From: Rhizobiales bacterium GAS188
Lineage (GTDB): Bacteria; Pseudomonadota; Alphaproteobacteria; Rhizobiales; Beijerinckiaceae
Direction of reading: 5' to 3'
DNA: 64,000 nt
Assembly: GCA_900104855.1 (NCBI GenBank)
Contig: FNSS01000001.1
Coordinates: 2,480,001 to 2,544,000 of the forward strand
The notes below the pieces were generated by a model that made no database searches, had not been told where the DNA came from, and saw only the letters and a program-made list of their open reading frames with translations. A program made the translations under genes and the position numbers. This document shows positions 43,661 to 53,199 of the stretch, one piece after another. Numbering within the stretch: the first letter of the stretch is position 1; each line of letters opens with the position of its first letter.

Positions 43661-44115
43661 GCAAAGCCGCCGATTGCAACGTGATCGAGAAAGTCCCGAA
43701 CCGCCGCTGCCTTCCCCTCCTTCACCAGGGATTCAGCCGTCCGCCCGCCGAAGGCAGGTATGGGCTCTGCCCGATACCAGGCCATGGCTTGATCCTTGCC
43801 GCCCGCCCAATCCGCGACCCGCCCGACGATCTCAAGCATTTCCTTGACGCGAATTTGAGTCTTGGGCGCGGCGACGCGCTTGGCGCGCTGCAGCGTCTCC
43901 GGGCTGACGCCGATCGTCTCGGCGAGCTGGCCTCTGGACATGCCGAACCACTCGGCCACGTTGCCGACCCTGAGGACACCCTGAGGATCGATGAATTTGG
44001 CGACGATCTTCGCACCCCTGACGATCTCAGCATGGGAGCGTGAGGCGGCAGGCCCCTTGATCTTCGGCTTCTTGCCGGCTCCGCTCCTCTCGAGGGAGCC
44101 TCTAGTGGCGCTCAT
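43657..44115 (-). CDS. Xre/MbcA/ParS-type antitoxin of the RES toxin
   Basis: A 152-residue antitoxin. A basic Lys/Ser-rich start is followed by an Xre-like HTH (VAEWFGMSRGQLAETIGVSPETLQRAKR) and a C-terminal toxin-binding domain of the MbcA/ParS/DUF2384 type (MAWYRAEPIPAFGGRTAESLVKEGKAAAVRDFLDHVAIGGFA). Its last residues normally plug the toxin active site. It is translated first and coupled to the RES gene by a 4-base overlap. Confidence 0.9.
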   Translation of the reverse strand: MSATRGSLERSGAGKKPKIKGPAASRSHAEIVRGAKIVAKFIDPQGVLRVGNVAEWFGMSRGQLAETIGVSPETLQRAKRVAAPKTQIRVKEMLEIVGRVADWAGGKDQAMAWYRAEPIPAFGGRTAESLVKEGKAAAVRDFLDHVAIGGFA

Positions 44116-44240
44116 TTGTCCATTCCGATGCCGGATTTCTGCGACATTTCATATGGCAAAGCGACACCGATTGTCCAGAGACTGTCCCGATCCGTCATCG
44201 CCGTCGACCCCTGACGCCAGTGGCGCGAGAGGCTGGGTCC

Positions 44241-44966
44241 TCAGGCCATATGCTGGCCGCCATTCACCGAGAGCGTCGAGCCGGTGATGAAACCTGCCTT
44301 GTCGCCCGCGAGATACAAGACCGCGGCGGCGATCTCGTCGGCCTCGCCGAGACGGCCGACCGGAATGAGCGGCAAGATCTTGGTCTTGAGCACCTCCTCC
44401 GGCACCGCCTGCACCATCTCGGTCGCGATATAGCCTGGCGCGATGACGTTCACGGTGATGCCCTTATTGGCATTCTCCTGCGCCAGCGCCTTGCTGAAGC
44501 CGATGACCCCGGCCTTGGCGGTGGAATAATTCACCTGGCCCATCTGGCCCTTCTGACCGTTGATCGAGGAGATCGAGATGATGCGGCCAAAGCTCCGCGC
44601 CCGCATGCCCTCGATCACCGGGCGCGTCATGTTGAACAGCGAATCGAGGTTGGTGCGGATCACCGCCGACCATTGCTCGACCGTCATGCGATGGAACATG
44701 CCGTCCCTGGTGATGCCGGCATTGTTGACGAGGACGCCGATCGGGCCGAGCTCGCTCTCGACCTTGGCGACCCCGTCGGCGCAGGCCTTCGGATCGCCGA
44801 CATCCCATTTATAGACCGTCACCCCGGTATCGGCCTTGAATTTCGCGGCGGCCGCGTCATTGCCCGCATAGGTCGCGGCGACCTTATAGCCCGCCGCATG
44901 GAGACCCTTGGATATCGCCTCGCCGATGCCGCGCGTGCCGCCGGTGACGATCGCAACCTTGGACAT
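44241..44966 (-). CDS. phbB: Acetoacetyl-CoA reductase
   Basis: A 241-residue NADPH-dependent short-chain dehydrogenase; it reduces acetoacetyl-CoA to (R)-3-hydroxybutyryl-CoA, the monomer of polyhydroxybutyrate. Cofactor motif GGTRGIG (residues 9-15), NNAG (81-84) and the catalytic S134, Y147, K151 are intact; GITRDGMFHRMTVEQW and NGQKGQMGQVNYSTAKAG are PhbB-specific. It belongs with phbA and phaR nearby, but a metal transporter gene separates it from phbA on the same strand. Confidence 0.95.
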   Translation of the reverse strand: MSKVAIVTGGTRGIGEAISKGLHAAGYKVAATYAGNDAAAAKFKADTGVTVYKWDVGDPKACADGVAKVESELGPIGVLVNNAGITRDGMFHRMTVEQWSAVIRTNLDSLFNMTRPVIEGMRARSFGRIISISSINGQKGQMGQVNYSTAKAGVIGFSKALAQENANKGITVNVIAPGYIATEMVQAVPEEVLKTKILPLIPVGRLGEADEIAAAVLYLAGDKAGFITGSTLSVNGGQHMA

Positions 44967-45139
44967 GATATACTCCCCTGACGCTCACTCAGTGACGCCC
45001 ATTTTGGTGACGCTCATTTGGCCGGCGATTATGTGTCTAATCCGCCGCTTTCATGATCGTTCCACAACAGGCAGGGGAAAGTCCATCTTTTGTCGGGGGG
45101 CCTCCTTCTCCCGTAAACGAAAGAAGGAAAGCGCTCGGC

Positions 45140-46228
45140 CTAAACCCCGGCCTTGGCCTCCTCGCAGGCGAGCGCGCAAGGGTGCTCGGCATCGCCGCGC
45201 TCGATCTGCAAGGTCACATGGGCGATCGAAAAGCTGCTTCTCAGGCCGTCGCGCGCCTCGGCCAGGAACTTGTCGTCGCTCCCCGCTTCCTCGCGCACCA
45301 GATGGGCGGTGAGGGCCGTCTCGGTGGTGCTCATCGCCCAGACATGCAGGTCGTGCACCGAGCGGACGCCGGGCAAGCCGCCGAGGAAGGCCTCGATCTC
45401 GGCGCGGTCGAGATGGGACGGCACGGCATCGAGCGCCATGTCGATCGTGTCGCGGGTGAGGCGCCAGCTGCCGATGAGGATGATCATCCCGATCAGGAGA
45501 CTGACGGCGGGATCGATCCAGAACTGCTTGGTCCAGACGATGAGGAGCCCGGCGATCACCACGCCGACCGAGATTCCGGCATCCGCCACCATGTGCGCAT
45601 AGGCGCCGCGCGCATTGAGGTCGCGCTCGCGCCGCCGCAGGAACAGCAGCGCCGTCGCCACATTGACCGCGATGCCGATCCCCGCGACCAGGATCACCAC
45701 GCGCTCCTCCACCGGGGCGGGCGAAAGGAGACGCGTGCAGGCCTCGAAGATGATGATCGCGGTGGCGCCGATCAGCAGCGTGGCGTTGAGCAGGGCCGCG
45801 ATGATGGAGGCGCGCCGGTAGCCATAGGTGCGCCGGCCGCTCGGCGGCAGCCGCCCGAGCCAGGAGGCGAACCAGGCGGCCAGCAGCCCTAGGGCATCGG
45901 ACAGGTTATGGGCGCCGTCGGCGATGAGCGCCAACGAGTTCGCCGCCACCCCGAAGCCAATCTCGGCGACCACGAAGCCGAGATTGAGCAGCGTGCCGAT
46001 GGCGAAGGCGCGGCCGAAATCGACCGGCGCCTCGCCATGATCGTGATGGGCATGGTGGTCATGGCCAGCAAGCCCGTGATCTGGCCCGTGATCTGGCCCG
46101 TGATCATGCACGAACAGGCTGCGCCACCACGCCGCCTCCTTGAGCGTCACCTTCGCGGCCGCGCCGGCGCCGCCATGATCATGGCCATGTTGGTCATGAC
46201 CATGATCGCGATGGCCGCCAGCCGGCAC
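45140..46228 (-). CDS. CDF-family divalent metal efflux transporter
   Basis: A 362-residue inner-membrane Zn2+/H+-type antiporter (ZitB/CzcD-like). The N-terminal ~65 residues are very His/Asp-rich (HDHGPDHGPDHG and related), partly from a 12-bp DNA repeat. Then six helices, with the metal site in helix 2 (LIADGAHNLSDALGLL) and helix 5 (AYAHMVADAGISVGVVI; HxxxD pairs), and a C-terminal cytoplasmic domain (SVHDLHVWAMSTTETALTAHLV). Start is GTG 46228. It lies 47 bases after phbA on the same strand, in an unusual place between phbA and phbB. Confidence 0.93.
   Translation of the reverse strand: MPAGGHRDHGHDQHGHDHGGAGAAAKVTLKEAAWWRSLFVHDHGPDHGPDHGLAGHDHHAHHDHGEAPVDFGRAFAIGTLLNLGFVVAEIGFGVAANSLALIADGAHNLSDALGLLAAWFASWLGRLPPSGRRTYGYRRASIIAALLNATLLIGATAIIIFEACTRLLSPAPVEERVVILVAGIGIAVNVATALLFLRRRERDLNARGAYAHMVADAGISVGVVIAGLLIVWTKQFWIDPAVSLLIGMIILIGSWRLTRDTIDMALDAVPSHLDRAEIEAFLGGLPGVRSVHDLHVWAMSTTETALTAHLVREEAGSDDKFLAEARDGLRSSFSIAHVTLQIERGDAEHPCALACEEAKAGV
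46072..46107. repeat. Triple 12-bp repeat coding His-Asp units in the CDF transporter
   Basis: GCCCGTGATCTG at 46072-46083 and 46084-46095, then GCCCGTGATCAT at 46096-46107. On the coding strand it yields repeated DHGP units in the metal-binding N-terminal tail. Confidence 0.88.
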
Positions 46229-46275
46229 GGCTCAGGGCCTGAGCAGTTGCTCGCTTCAGCGCTCGACGCAGCTTC

Positions 46276-47454
46276 TCAGCGCTCGACGCACATGGCGATG
46301 CCCATGCCGCCGCCGATGCACAGAGTGGCGAGCCCCTTCTTGGCGTCGCGCCGGCCCATCTCGTAGAGCAGCGTGGTCAGGACGCGCGCGCCCGAGGCGC
46401 CGATCGGATGGCCGATGGCGATCGCCCCGCCATTGACGTTGACCTTCGCGGCGTCGAGGCCGAGATCCTTGTTCACGGCGAGCGCCTGGGCCGCGAAGGC
46501 TTCGTTCGCCTCGACGAGATCGAGATCGCCGACCTTCCAGCCGGCCTTCTCCAGCGCCTTGCGCGAGGCCGGGATGGGGCCCGTGCCCATCACGGCCGGG
46601 TCGACGCCGGCGGTCGCCCAGGAGACGATCTTGGCGAGCGGCTTGAGGCCGCGCTTCTTGGCGTTGGCTTCGGTCATCAGCACCAAAGCTGCCGCTCCGT
46701 CATTGATGCCCGAGGCGTTGGCGGCGGTGACCGAGCCTTCCTTGGTGAAGGCCGGCCGCAGCTTGCTCATGGAGTCGTAAGTGGCGCCATGGCGGATATA
46801 TTCGTCGTTCTCGACCACCGTGTCGCCCTTGCGCCCCTTCACGGTCACCGGCACGATCTCGTCCTTGAAGCGACCGGCCTTCTGGGCGGCCTCCGCCTTG
46901 TTCTGCGAGGCGGTCGCGAATTTGTCCTGGTCCTCGCGGGTGATCTGCCAGCGCGCCGCGACGTTCTCGGCGGTATTGCCCATATGATAGCCGTGGAAGG
47001 CGTCGATCAGCCCGTCCTTCAGCATGGTGTCGGTGAACTTCATCTCGCCCATCTTGACGCCGCCGCGCAGATGCGCCGCATGCGGCGCCATCGACATCGA
47101 TTCCTGGCCGCCCGCCACGATGATGTCGGCATCCCCATTGGCGATCTGCTGCATGCCGATGGCGACGGCGCGCAGGCCCGAGCCGCAGAGCTGGTTGAGG
47201 CCCCAGGCCGTCTTCTCCTGCGGCACGCCCGCCTTCATGGCGGCCTGGCGGGCCGGGTTCTGTCCTTCGCCGGCGCCGAGGATCTGACCGAGGATCACCT
47301 CGTCGACCTCGTCGGCCTTGACCTTGGCGCGCTCCAGCGCCGCCTTGATGGCGATCGCGCCGAGCTCATGGGCCGGCAGCGTGCCGAAAACGCCGTTGAA
47401 GCTGCCGACCGGCGTGCGCGCCGCCGACACGATGACGATATCATGATCCGACAT
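46276..47454 (-). CDS. phbA: Acetyl-CoA acetyltransferase (beta-ketothiolase)
   Basis: A 392-residue cytoplasmic tetrameric thiolase that condenses two acetyl-CoA to acetoacetyl-CoA, the first step of PHB synthesis. The catalytic residues are C90 (NQLCGSG), H349 (AIGHPIG) and C379 (LCIGGGMG); SRTPVGSF-type start [11 protein letters not shown] and [11 protein letters not shown] also match. It is the first gene of a minus-strand run phbA, CDF transporter, phbB; the phaR regulator lies divergently upstream. Confidence 0.97.
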   Translation of the reverse strand: MSDHDIVIVSAARTPVGSFNGVFGTLPAHELGAIAIKAALERAKVKADEVDEVILGQILGAGEGQNPARQAAMKAGVPQEKTAWGLNQLCGSGLRAVAIGMQQIANGDADIIVAGGQESMSMAPHAAHLRGGVKMGEMKFTDTMLKDGLIDAFHGYHMGNTAENVAARWQITREDQDKFATASQNKAEAAQKAGRFKDEIVPVTVKGRKGDTVVENDEYIRHGATYDSMSKLRPAFTKEGSVTAANASGINDGAAALVLMTEANAKKRGLKPLAKIVSWATAGVDPAVMGTGPIPASRKALEKAGWKVGDLDLVEANEAFAAQALAVNKDLGLDAAKVNVNGGAIAIGHPIGASGARVLTTLLYEMGRRDAKKGLATLCIGGGMGIAMCVER

Positions 47455-47846
47455 GGAAGCTCTCCCGCTCAGGTGCTCTTCTCAAGTCCGGTGCTCTGCT
47501 CGAGCAAGATGCTCCGCTCGAGCAAGGCCCGGAATTTCCGACCTCTGGCGCCGCTCACGAAGCCCTCATTCTCTCGAAAACGGGGACGGTTCGCGAAAAG
47601 AACCAGCTACGATAGGCAGCCGCATGAGGCGGCAAGTCCTATGTGATGAATTTCGCGCCGTTGCGCAACCTGGCCCTCGCGCAAGGCTGGGAAGCGGCCG
47701 AAGATCCTTTTGGCCAAGCTTATGCGCCAAGCCCCACGCCAGGCCCATGCGCCAAGCCTTGCCCACCTCATCGGCCGCCTTGCCGGAGGCGCCCAAATAA
47801 TCGGCGGCGTATGATCAATTTGCAGTCGTCGCAGGAGGATGCTTGA
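47455..47846. other. Divergent phbA-phaR intergenic region with an 18-bp duplication
   Basis: About 390 bases holding both promoters. Two 18-bp copies, TGCTCTGCTCGAGCAAGA (47492-47509) and TGCTCCGCTCGAGCAAGG (47510-47527), each contain the palindrome GCTCGAGC. A TTGCGCAA palindrome is near 47662. PhaR is known to bind its own promoter region in relatives; no binding site is asserted here. Confidence 0.5.
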
Positions 47847-48521
47847 ATGGGGCGCATGACCAAGACTGATCCTGCTGCCAAGACTGATCCCGCCGCCAAG
47901 GACATGCCGGAGAAGGGGGCGCCGATGGCGAGCGAACCGGTCGCCATAAAGAAATACGCCAATCGCCGACTCTACCACACCGGCTCGAGCGAATACGTCA
48001 CGCTCGAGGATCTGGCGCGGATGGTGAAGGCGGGCGAGGATTTCGTCGTGAGCGACGCCAAGACCGGCGAGGACATCACCCGCTCGGTGCTCGCCCAAAT
48101 CATCTTCGAGCAGGAGAACAAGGGGCAGAACCTCTTGCCGGTCACCTTCATGCGCCAGCTCATCCGCCTCTACGGCGACAGCATGCAGGCGCTGGTGCCG
48201 CAATATCTCGACTTCTCGCTCGACAGCCTGATCAACAATCAGCAGAAGCTGCGCGAGCAATTCTCGCAGGCGCTGGGGCAGACGCCCTTCGCCATCCTCG
48301 AGGAGCAGACACGCAAGAACATGGCGGTGTTCGCCAATGCGCTGCGCATGCTGACGCCGTTTGCCATCACGGGCAGCACCACGCCCGAGCCGCCGGCCGC
48401 CGAGCCTGCACGCCCCGACGAGATCAGCGAGATGAAACGCGAGATGGACCGGATGCGCGAGCGCCTGGAGCGGCTGTCGCCGAGCGGCAGCGCCAAGCCC
48501 TCAGGCGGTCAGCCGTCCTGA
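47847..48521 (+). CDS. phaR: Polyhydroxyalkanoate synthesis regulator PhaR
   Basis: A 224-residue DNA- and PHB-binding repressor that controls phasin and PHB genes. The conserved N-terminal domain is PVAIKKYANRRLYHTGSSEYVTLEDLARMV, followed by a DFVVSDAKTGEDITRSVLAQIIFEQE box; the second domain runs QLIRLYGDSMQALVPQYLDFSLD. The start has a strong AGGAGG site. An extra N-terminal TDPAAK repeat (18-bp duplication near 47860-47899) is not part of the core. Its 3' end overlaps the convergent EAL gene by 21 bases. Confidence 0.94.
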   Translation: MGRMTKTDPAAKTDPAAKDMPEKGAPMASEPVAIKKYANRRLYHTGSSEYVTLEDLARMVKAGEDFVVSDAKTGEDITRSVLAQIIFEQENKGQNLLPVTFMRQLIRLYGDSMQALVPQYLDFSLDSLINNQQKLREQFSQALGQTPFAILEEQTRKNMAVFANALRMLTPFAITGSTTPEPPAAEPARPDEISEMKREMDRMRERLERLSPSGSAKPSGGQPS

Positions 48522-50306
48522 GGCCCGACGCCCTGATTTTTGGCGCCGAGAATCTTGTGGCGCTGATCCTTGGCCTCGTTCCTGGCCTCGCTCCGGCGCC
48601 GTCGGCTTGTCGAGAAGCTTCGGGGTGCCGATGAGCCGCCCCTGCAGGTAGTCGACGCCGATCTCCTCGACGATGCGGGCCGCAGCTTCCGTCTCGACCC
48701 ATTCAGCCACCACCTTGCAGCCGATATGGCGGGCAAGGTCGACCAATGTGCGGATGAAGAAACGTCCGTCATTCGAACGGTCGACATCCTGCACGAAGGC
48801 GCCGTCGATCTTGATGATGTCGACCGGCAGCATGCGCAAGGTGCGGAAGGAGGTATGGCCCGACCCGAAATCGTCGAGCGCCACCGAGATGCCGAGCTCC
48901 TTGACGATGGTGAGCAGCTCGGTGGTGCGCCGGATATCGGCGAGCGCCATGGACTCGGTGACTTCGAGGATGAGCCGCCCGGCGAACGGCTTCGAGCCCG
49001 ACGCATGTGAACGCAGCACCGCGAGCCATTCGGGATCGGCCAGCGACAGCGCCGAGGCATTGATGGCGAGCTTGAGATCGGGATGGCGGGTGAGCGCCTC
49101 GGCGGCAAGCTCGATGACGCGCTGGTCGAGCAGCGTGACGAGCCCGTTCTCCTCGCTGGTCGGGATGAAGACGGAGGCCGGGAGCAGGCGCCCCGCGGCA
49201 TTGCGCAGGCGCAGCAAGCCCTCATGGAACGCGACCTTGCGCGATCCGGCTTCCACTACGGGCTGGCAGGCGAGCGCCAGGCGGCGCTCGTTCAAGGCTT
49301 GCAGGATTTCCTTCTGCCAATCGGTCGGCGGCGCTGCACCTGCCGCAAGCCCCGTCATCCGCACCGAGGCAGCGTCTTCGCTTGCGCCGAACTGCGCCTT
49401 GGCGCTGTCGACGACCGAGGTCGCGAGCGCCTGGGCATTAGCATGCGAGCCTTTCCAGACCGCACCGGCGACCGAGCCCACGAGCTGCGTGCCGCCATCC
49501 TCATCTTCCGGGAACTCGAAGGCGGTCTCGAGCCGCTTCACGGCCGTCGCCATCTGGGTCTCGTCGCAGGTGTTCAGCACGCAAAGCGAGGTCTGATCGT
49601 CGATGCGTACCAAGGTGTCGCCGCGACGCATCACCCGGCGCAGCCTGCCGGCGAAGCCTTCGCCGGCATCATAGGCGACAGGCAGCTCCGATCCGGAGGT
49701 GATCTGGCCTTGAGCCGCGACGACCGCGATCAAGGCGAAGCTGCGATGGGTGCGCTGCGCCTGCTCGCTGGCGCGCTCCAGCACCTCGCGCAGGGCGCCG
49801 CGGCCGAGAAATCGATAGGAGAGATCGCCGCCCTTGGGCAGGTCCTCGCGCAGCTCGGGAGGCAGGCCACGGACATGCAGGAGCCCGCGCGCCGACATCG
49901 GTTGCCCCGGCAGGCAGGCGAACCAGCGCCCGCTCTCCTCGACCAGATAGGCGCGTCCGTCCTTGGAGCGCAGGCGGTACGTCAAGGCATAAGGGACGCC
50001 GGAGCCGTCATCGAGGCGCTCCTCCCCGAACAGGGCGGATTGGCGGGCGCCCGCGCTCGGCGACACCTGGCTCTCCTCGAGCCGGGCGATGCTCTCGAAA
50101 TCATGTCCCCAATCCCCGGGGAGCACTTTCTGCACGTCGCCCACGAAGGACAGGGCGCCCGAACGCAGATCCCAGCTGAAGGCGAGGAAGCCGAGCGAAG
50201 CGAGCACGCCGCCCGGATCGACGGGCCGATGATCCGCAACCGGACCGCTCGATCCATCCTGGTGGCGCGCATGGCGAAAAGCGGCGCCGGGCGAAATATC
50301 GTTCAT
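48501..50306 (-). CDS. EAL-domain cyclic-di-GMP phosphodiesterase with degenerate GGDEF
   Basis: A 601-residue protein. Residues ~35-130 look PAS-like, ~165-310 are a GGDEF-fold domain whose signature is lost (RRGDTLVRIDDQT in place of GG[DE]EF), and ~330-570 are an EAL domain. EAL catalytic residues are present: E in FHEGLLR, N in LAINASALSL, E in EVTESMAL, DD in LDDFGSGH, K in IIKIDGAF, E in VVAEWVETE, Q in LQGRLIGTP. It is therefore probably an active c-di-GMP hydrolase; VVAEGVE has W for G. No membrane segment seen. Its stop overlaps phaR. Confidence 0.88.
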   Translation of the reverse strand: MNDISPGAAFRHARHQDGSSGPVADHRPVDPGGVLASLGFLAFSWDLRSGALSFVGDVQKVLPGDWGHDFESIARLEESQVSPSAGARQSALFGEERLDDGSGVPYALTYRLRSKDGRAYLVEESGRWFACLPGQPMSARGLLHVRGLPPELREDLPKGGDLSYRFLGRGALREVLERASEQAQRTHRSFALIAVVAAQGQITSGSELPVAYDAGEGFAGRLRRVMRRGDTLVRIDDQTSLCVLNTCDETQMATAVKRLETAFEFPEDEDGGTQLVGSVAGAVWKGSHANAQALATSVVDSAKAQFGASEDAASVRMTGLAAGAAPPTDWQKEILQALNERRLALACQPVVEAGSRKVAFHEGLLRLRNAAGRLLPASVFIPTSEENGLVTLLDQRVIELAAEALTRHPDLKLAINASALSLADPEWLAVLRSHASGSKPFAGRLILEVTESMALADIRRTTELLTIVKELGISVALDDFGSGHTSFRTLRMLPVDIIKIDGAFVQDVDRSNDGRFFIRTLVDLARHIGCKVVAEWVETEAAARIVEEIGVDYLQGRLIGTPKLLDKPTAPERGQERGQGSAPQDSRRQKSGRRASGRLTA

Positions 50307-50493
50307 GTACCCCCTATGGACCCCCTGCTGAGCGAGGTGAGGACGAGCGCAACCGGATGAGAGGGCTCGCCCATCAGGGCATAAACATGAAAAACGATTA
50401 AATTATTCTGAATGAACGAGCCGTTCGCCGCGACCTGATAAGGAAGCGTTAGGGTTTACAAATGGTTAAGATGGAGAACGTGGCGGCGCGCTC

Positions 50494-50626
50494 CCTTCTC
50501 CCGCTTGCGGGAGAAGGTGGTCGAGCTCAGCGAGACCGGATGAGGGGCGGTGGAGCGCTTCCCCGGCGCCCCTCATCCGCCCTCACTACTTTCGGGCACC
50601 TTCTCCCGCGAAAGAGCGGGAGAAGG
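50494..50626. repeat. 133-bp palindromic intergenic element (type D)
   Basis: End hairpins CCTTCTCCCGCTTGCGGGAG and CCTTCTCCCGCGAAAGAGCG…GAAGG, core CGGATGAGGGGCGGTGGAGC facing GGCGCCCCTCATCCG. Downstream of fdxA (minus strand) and upstream of the EAL gene; the AT-rich 50390-50470 stretch beside it may contain the EAL promoter. Confidence 0.88.
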
Positions 50627-50639
50627 TAAGTTGCTGCCT

Positions 50640-50978
50640 TCAGTCGCCTTGCCCGGGTTCGGGCGAGAAATAGGTCTCGAGCTTGTTCGGCTTGCCGTCG
50701 AAATCCTTGCCGTCGGCCGGCCCGTCCCGTTTGATGGTGATGTTCGGCCAGGTCTTGGCATAATCGGCATTGAGCTTGACCCAGGATTCGAGCCCCGGCT
50801 CGGTATCGGGCTTGATGGCGTCGGCCGGACATTCAGGCTCGCACACACCGCAATCGATGCATTCATCGGGATGGATGACGAGCATGTTGTCACCCTCGTA
50901 GAAGCAATCCACGGGGCACACCTCGACGCAATCCATGTATTTGCATTTGATGCAGTTATCGGTGACGACGTAGGTCAT
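50640..50978 (-). CDS. fdxA: 7Fe ferredoxin (3Fe-4S/4Fe-4S)
   Basis: A 112-residue cytoplasmic electron carrier. Cluster motifs: [17 protein letters not shown] and [16 protein letters not shown]; the first has the spacing that makes one 3Fe-4S and one 4Fe-4S site as in FdxA. The ending [20 protein letters not shown] is the alphaproteobacterial FdxA tail. The start ATG 50978 is the family start. It lies before a type-D repeat that may terminate it. Confidence 0.95.
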   Translation of the reverse strand: MTYVVTDNCIKCKYMDCVEVCPVDCFYEGDNMLVIHPDECIDCGVCEPECPADAIKPDTEPGLESWVKLNADYAKTWPNITIKRDGPADGKDFDGKPNKLETYFSPEPGQGD

Positions 50979-51242
50979 TGAGGCTCTCTGTCGCGGCGCT
51001 CGCCTCTCACTCGGCTTCTACCGCAGATATCCAATGCCTACAAAACCTGGCGATGGGGCGCAAGCGCGGCGAAATTGGCGCGGATTCGAAAATCCCGGCG
51101 ACGCTGTGCATGGCCCATATGCGAAGCCTCGCCAAGGCGCGATCCAGGACCTATCTCCAAGACCAATCCTTGGACCGATCCTTGTCTCGCCCCGCGCCAG
51201 GGTGTAGGCGCTCCGGCCTAGCCCGCTCAACCTCAAGACGAG

Positions 51243-53189
51243 ATGATTTCGCAGAACCGCTTGAACGAGATGAAGAAGATCGCGATCGTCACTCATGACC
51301 TCGCGATGACGGCGCTCGCGGTCTTCGTGGCGCTGGAGCTGCGCTTCGACGAAAAGCGGCTCGCGGACTTGCTGGCGCAATTGCCGCTCATTCTGGCCGT
51401 CACGGTGCCTTGCGCCGCGCTCGTCTATTGGGCCTCGAACCTCTACAAATCGAAATGGCGCTTCGCCTCGATCCCCGATCTCGTCAATATCGTGCGGGCC
51501 GCGAGCCTTCTGGCTGTCGGCTTTCTCATCGTCGACTACATCCTGCTCTCGCCGCAATTCCTCGGCCATCTCTATTTCGGCAAGGCCTTCGTCGCTGTCT
51601 ATTGGGGCTTGCAGATCTTCTTCCTCGGCGGGCCGCGCTTCGTCTATCGCTGGTGGAAGGATCGCGGCCAGAAGGTCGCGGCCAATCGCGAGTTCCCGGC
51701 CGAGACGGTGCTGATCCTCGGCCGCTCGCAGGAGACCGACCCGGTGCTGCGCGCCATCCAGGCCGGCCAGGTGGCGGGGTTGCGGCCGGTCGGCCTGATC
51801 TCGCCGCGCGTCGCCGATCTCGGATTGAGGATCCGCGGCGTGCAGATTCTCGGCACCTATGCGGACCTGCACAGCGTGGTCGAGCGCCTTGCTGTGGATG
51901 GTCGCACCCCGCGGCGCATGATTCTCTGCGCCAGCGCGCTGGAAGCCGCCGCCGCGCCCGAGGCCATCTATGCGCTCGCGGCGCGCTACGGCATCGCCGT
52001 CAGCCAGACAAGGCCGCTGGTGGGCACGGAAGGGCCGGAGGCCGCGCCCAGGCTCGCCCCGGTCGCCATGGAAGACCTCTTGTTGCGTCCGACGGTCGAG
52101 ATCGATCGCGGCCGCCTGGAGCGCCTGGTCGAGGGGCGCGTCTTCGCCATCACGGGCGGGGGCGGCTCGATCGGCAGCGAGATCGCCCGGCGCCTCGTCC
52201 TGTTCGGGGCGAAGGAGGTGGTGATCATCGAGAATTCCGAGCCTGCACTGCATGCCGTCATCGAGGCTTTGTCGCTGGGGGCGCCGCGCACCCGCATCTC
52301 CGGCCGGCTCTGCGACGTGCGCGATCGCGAGCGGGTGCTGGCCGTGATCGCCGAATCCGCGCCCGACATGGTGATCCACGCAGCCGCCCTGAAACATGTG
52401 AACCTGCTCGAGCGCGACTGGGTCGAGGGCGTCAAGACCAATATCACGGGCTCGATCAACGTCGCCGATGCGGCGCTCGCCTGCGGGGCGCGCGCCATGG
52501 TGATGGTCTCGACCGACAAGGCGGTGCAGCCGGTGTCGATCCTCGGCGCCACCAAGCGGCTCGCCGAGATGTATGTGCAGGCGCTCGAAGCCGAGCTGCA
52601 GGCCAAGGATACGGACCCCGGGCGCAGCCGCCTGATCGCGGTGCGCTTCGGCAATGTGCTCGGCTCGAACGGCTCGGTGGTGCCGAAATTCCGCGAGCAG
52701 ATCGAGCGCGGCGGGCCGGTCACGCTGACCCATCCCGACATGGTGCGCTATTTCATGACCATCCCGGAGGCCTCCGATCTCGTGCTCACCGCCTCTTCGC
52801 ATGCGATCGAGGACGGGCGGCACGAAACCTCCGTCTACGTGCTCAATATGGGCCAGCCGATCCGCATCATGGAGCTTGCCGAGCGCATGATCCGGCTCGC
52901 CGGCCATATGCCGGGCGAGGACATCAAGATCGAGCTCACCGGGCTGCGTCCGGGCGAGAGGCTGCGCGAGATCGTGCTCGGCGAGGACGAGACGACGGTC
53001 GATATCGGCATTCCGGGCGTGTTGTCGGCCCGCCCTTCCTTCCGCAGCGTCGGCGAGGTCAAGGGCTGGATGGCAGCGCTTGCCGAGGCCGCCGAGCGCG
53101 AGGACTGGCCGATGGCCGCGAGCGTGTTCGCGAATGCGTTGCCCGATTATCCGGCCGGCGCCTTGGCGAAGGCGACGCTGCGCGCTTGA
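51243..53189 (+). CDS. FlaA1/CapD/WbpM-type nucleoside-diphosphate-sugar epimerase/dehydratase
   Basis: A 648-residue inner-membrane polysaccharide-biosynthesis enzyme. Four N-terminal helices (residues ~12-130) are followed by a CoA-binding-like Rossmann segment (TVLILGRSQETDPVL) and the catalytic SDR domain: AITGGGGSIGSEIARRL (NAD), VIHAAALKHVNLLE, VSTDKAV…SILGATKRLAEM with the Lys/Tyr-type active site replaced as in WbpM. It likely makes a 4-keto-6-deoxy or epimerised UDP-HexNAc sugar for O-antigen or capsule. ATG 51243 has no strong ribosome site; the M at residue 10 is possible. It heads a run with trmL and a glycosyltransferase. Confidence 0.9.
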   Translation: MISQNRLNEMKKIAIVTHDLAMTALAVFVALELRFDEKRLADLLAQLPLILAVTVPCAALVYWASNLYKSKWRFASIPDLVNIVRAASLLAVGFLIVDYILLSPQFLGHLYFGKAFVAVYWGLQIFFLGGPRFVYRWWKDRGQKVAANREFPAETVLILGRSQETDPVLRAIQAGQVAGLRPVGLISPRVADLGLRIRGVQILGTYADLHSVVERLAVDGRTPRRMILCASALEAAAAPEAIYALAARYGIAVSQTRPLVGTEGPEAAPRLAPVAMEDLLLRPTVEIDRGRLERLVEGRVFAITGGGGSIGSEIARRLVLFGAKEVVIIENSEPALHAVIEALSLGAPRTRISGRLCDVRDRERVLAVIAESAPDMVIHAAALKHVNLLERDWVEGVKTNITGSINVADAALACGARAMVMVSTDKAVQPVSILGATKRLAEMYVQALEAELQAKDTDPGRSRLIAVRFGNVLGSNGSVVPKFREQIERGGPVTLTHPDMVRYFMTIPEASDLVLTASSHAIEDGRHETSVYVLNMGQPIRIMELAERMIRLAGHMPGEDIKIELTGLRPGERLREIVLGEDETTVDIGIPGVLSARPSFRSVGEVKGWMAALAEAAEREDWPMAASVFANALPDYPAGALAKATLRA

Positions 53190-53199
53190 GCGACACGCC

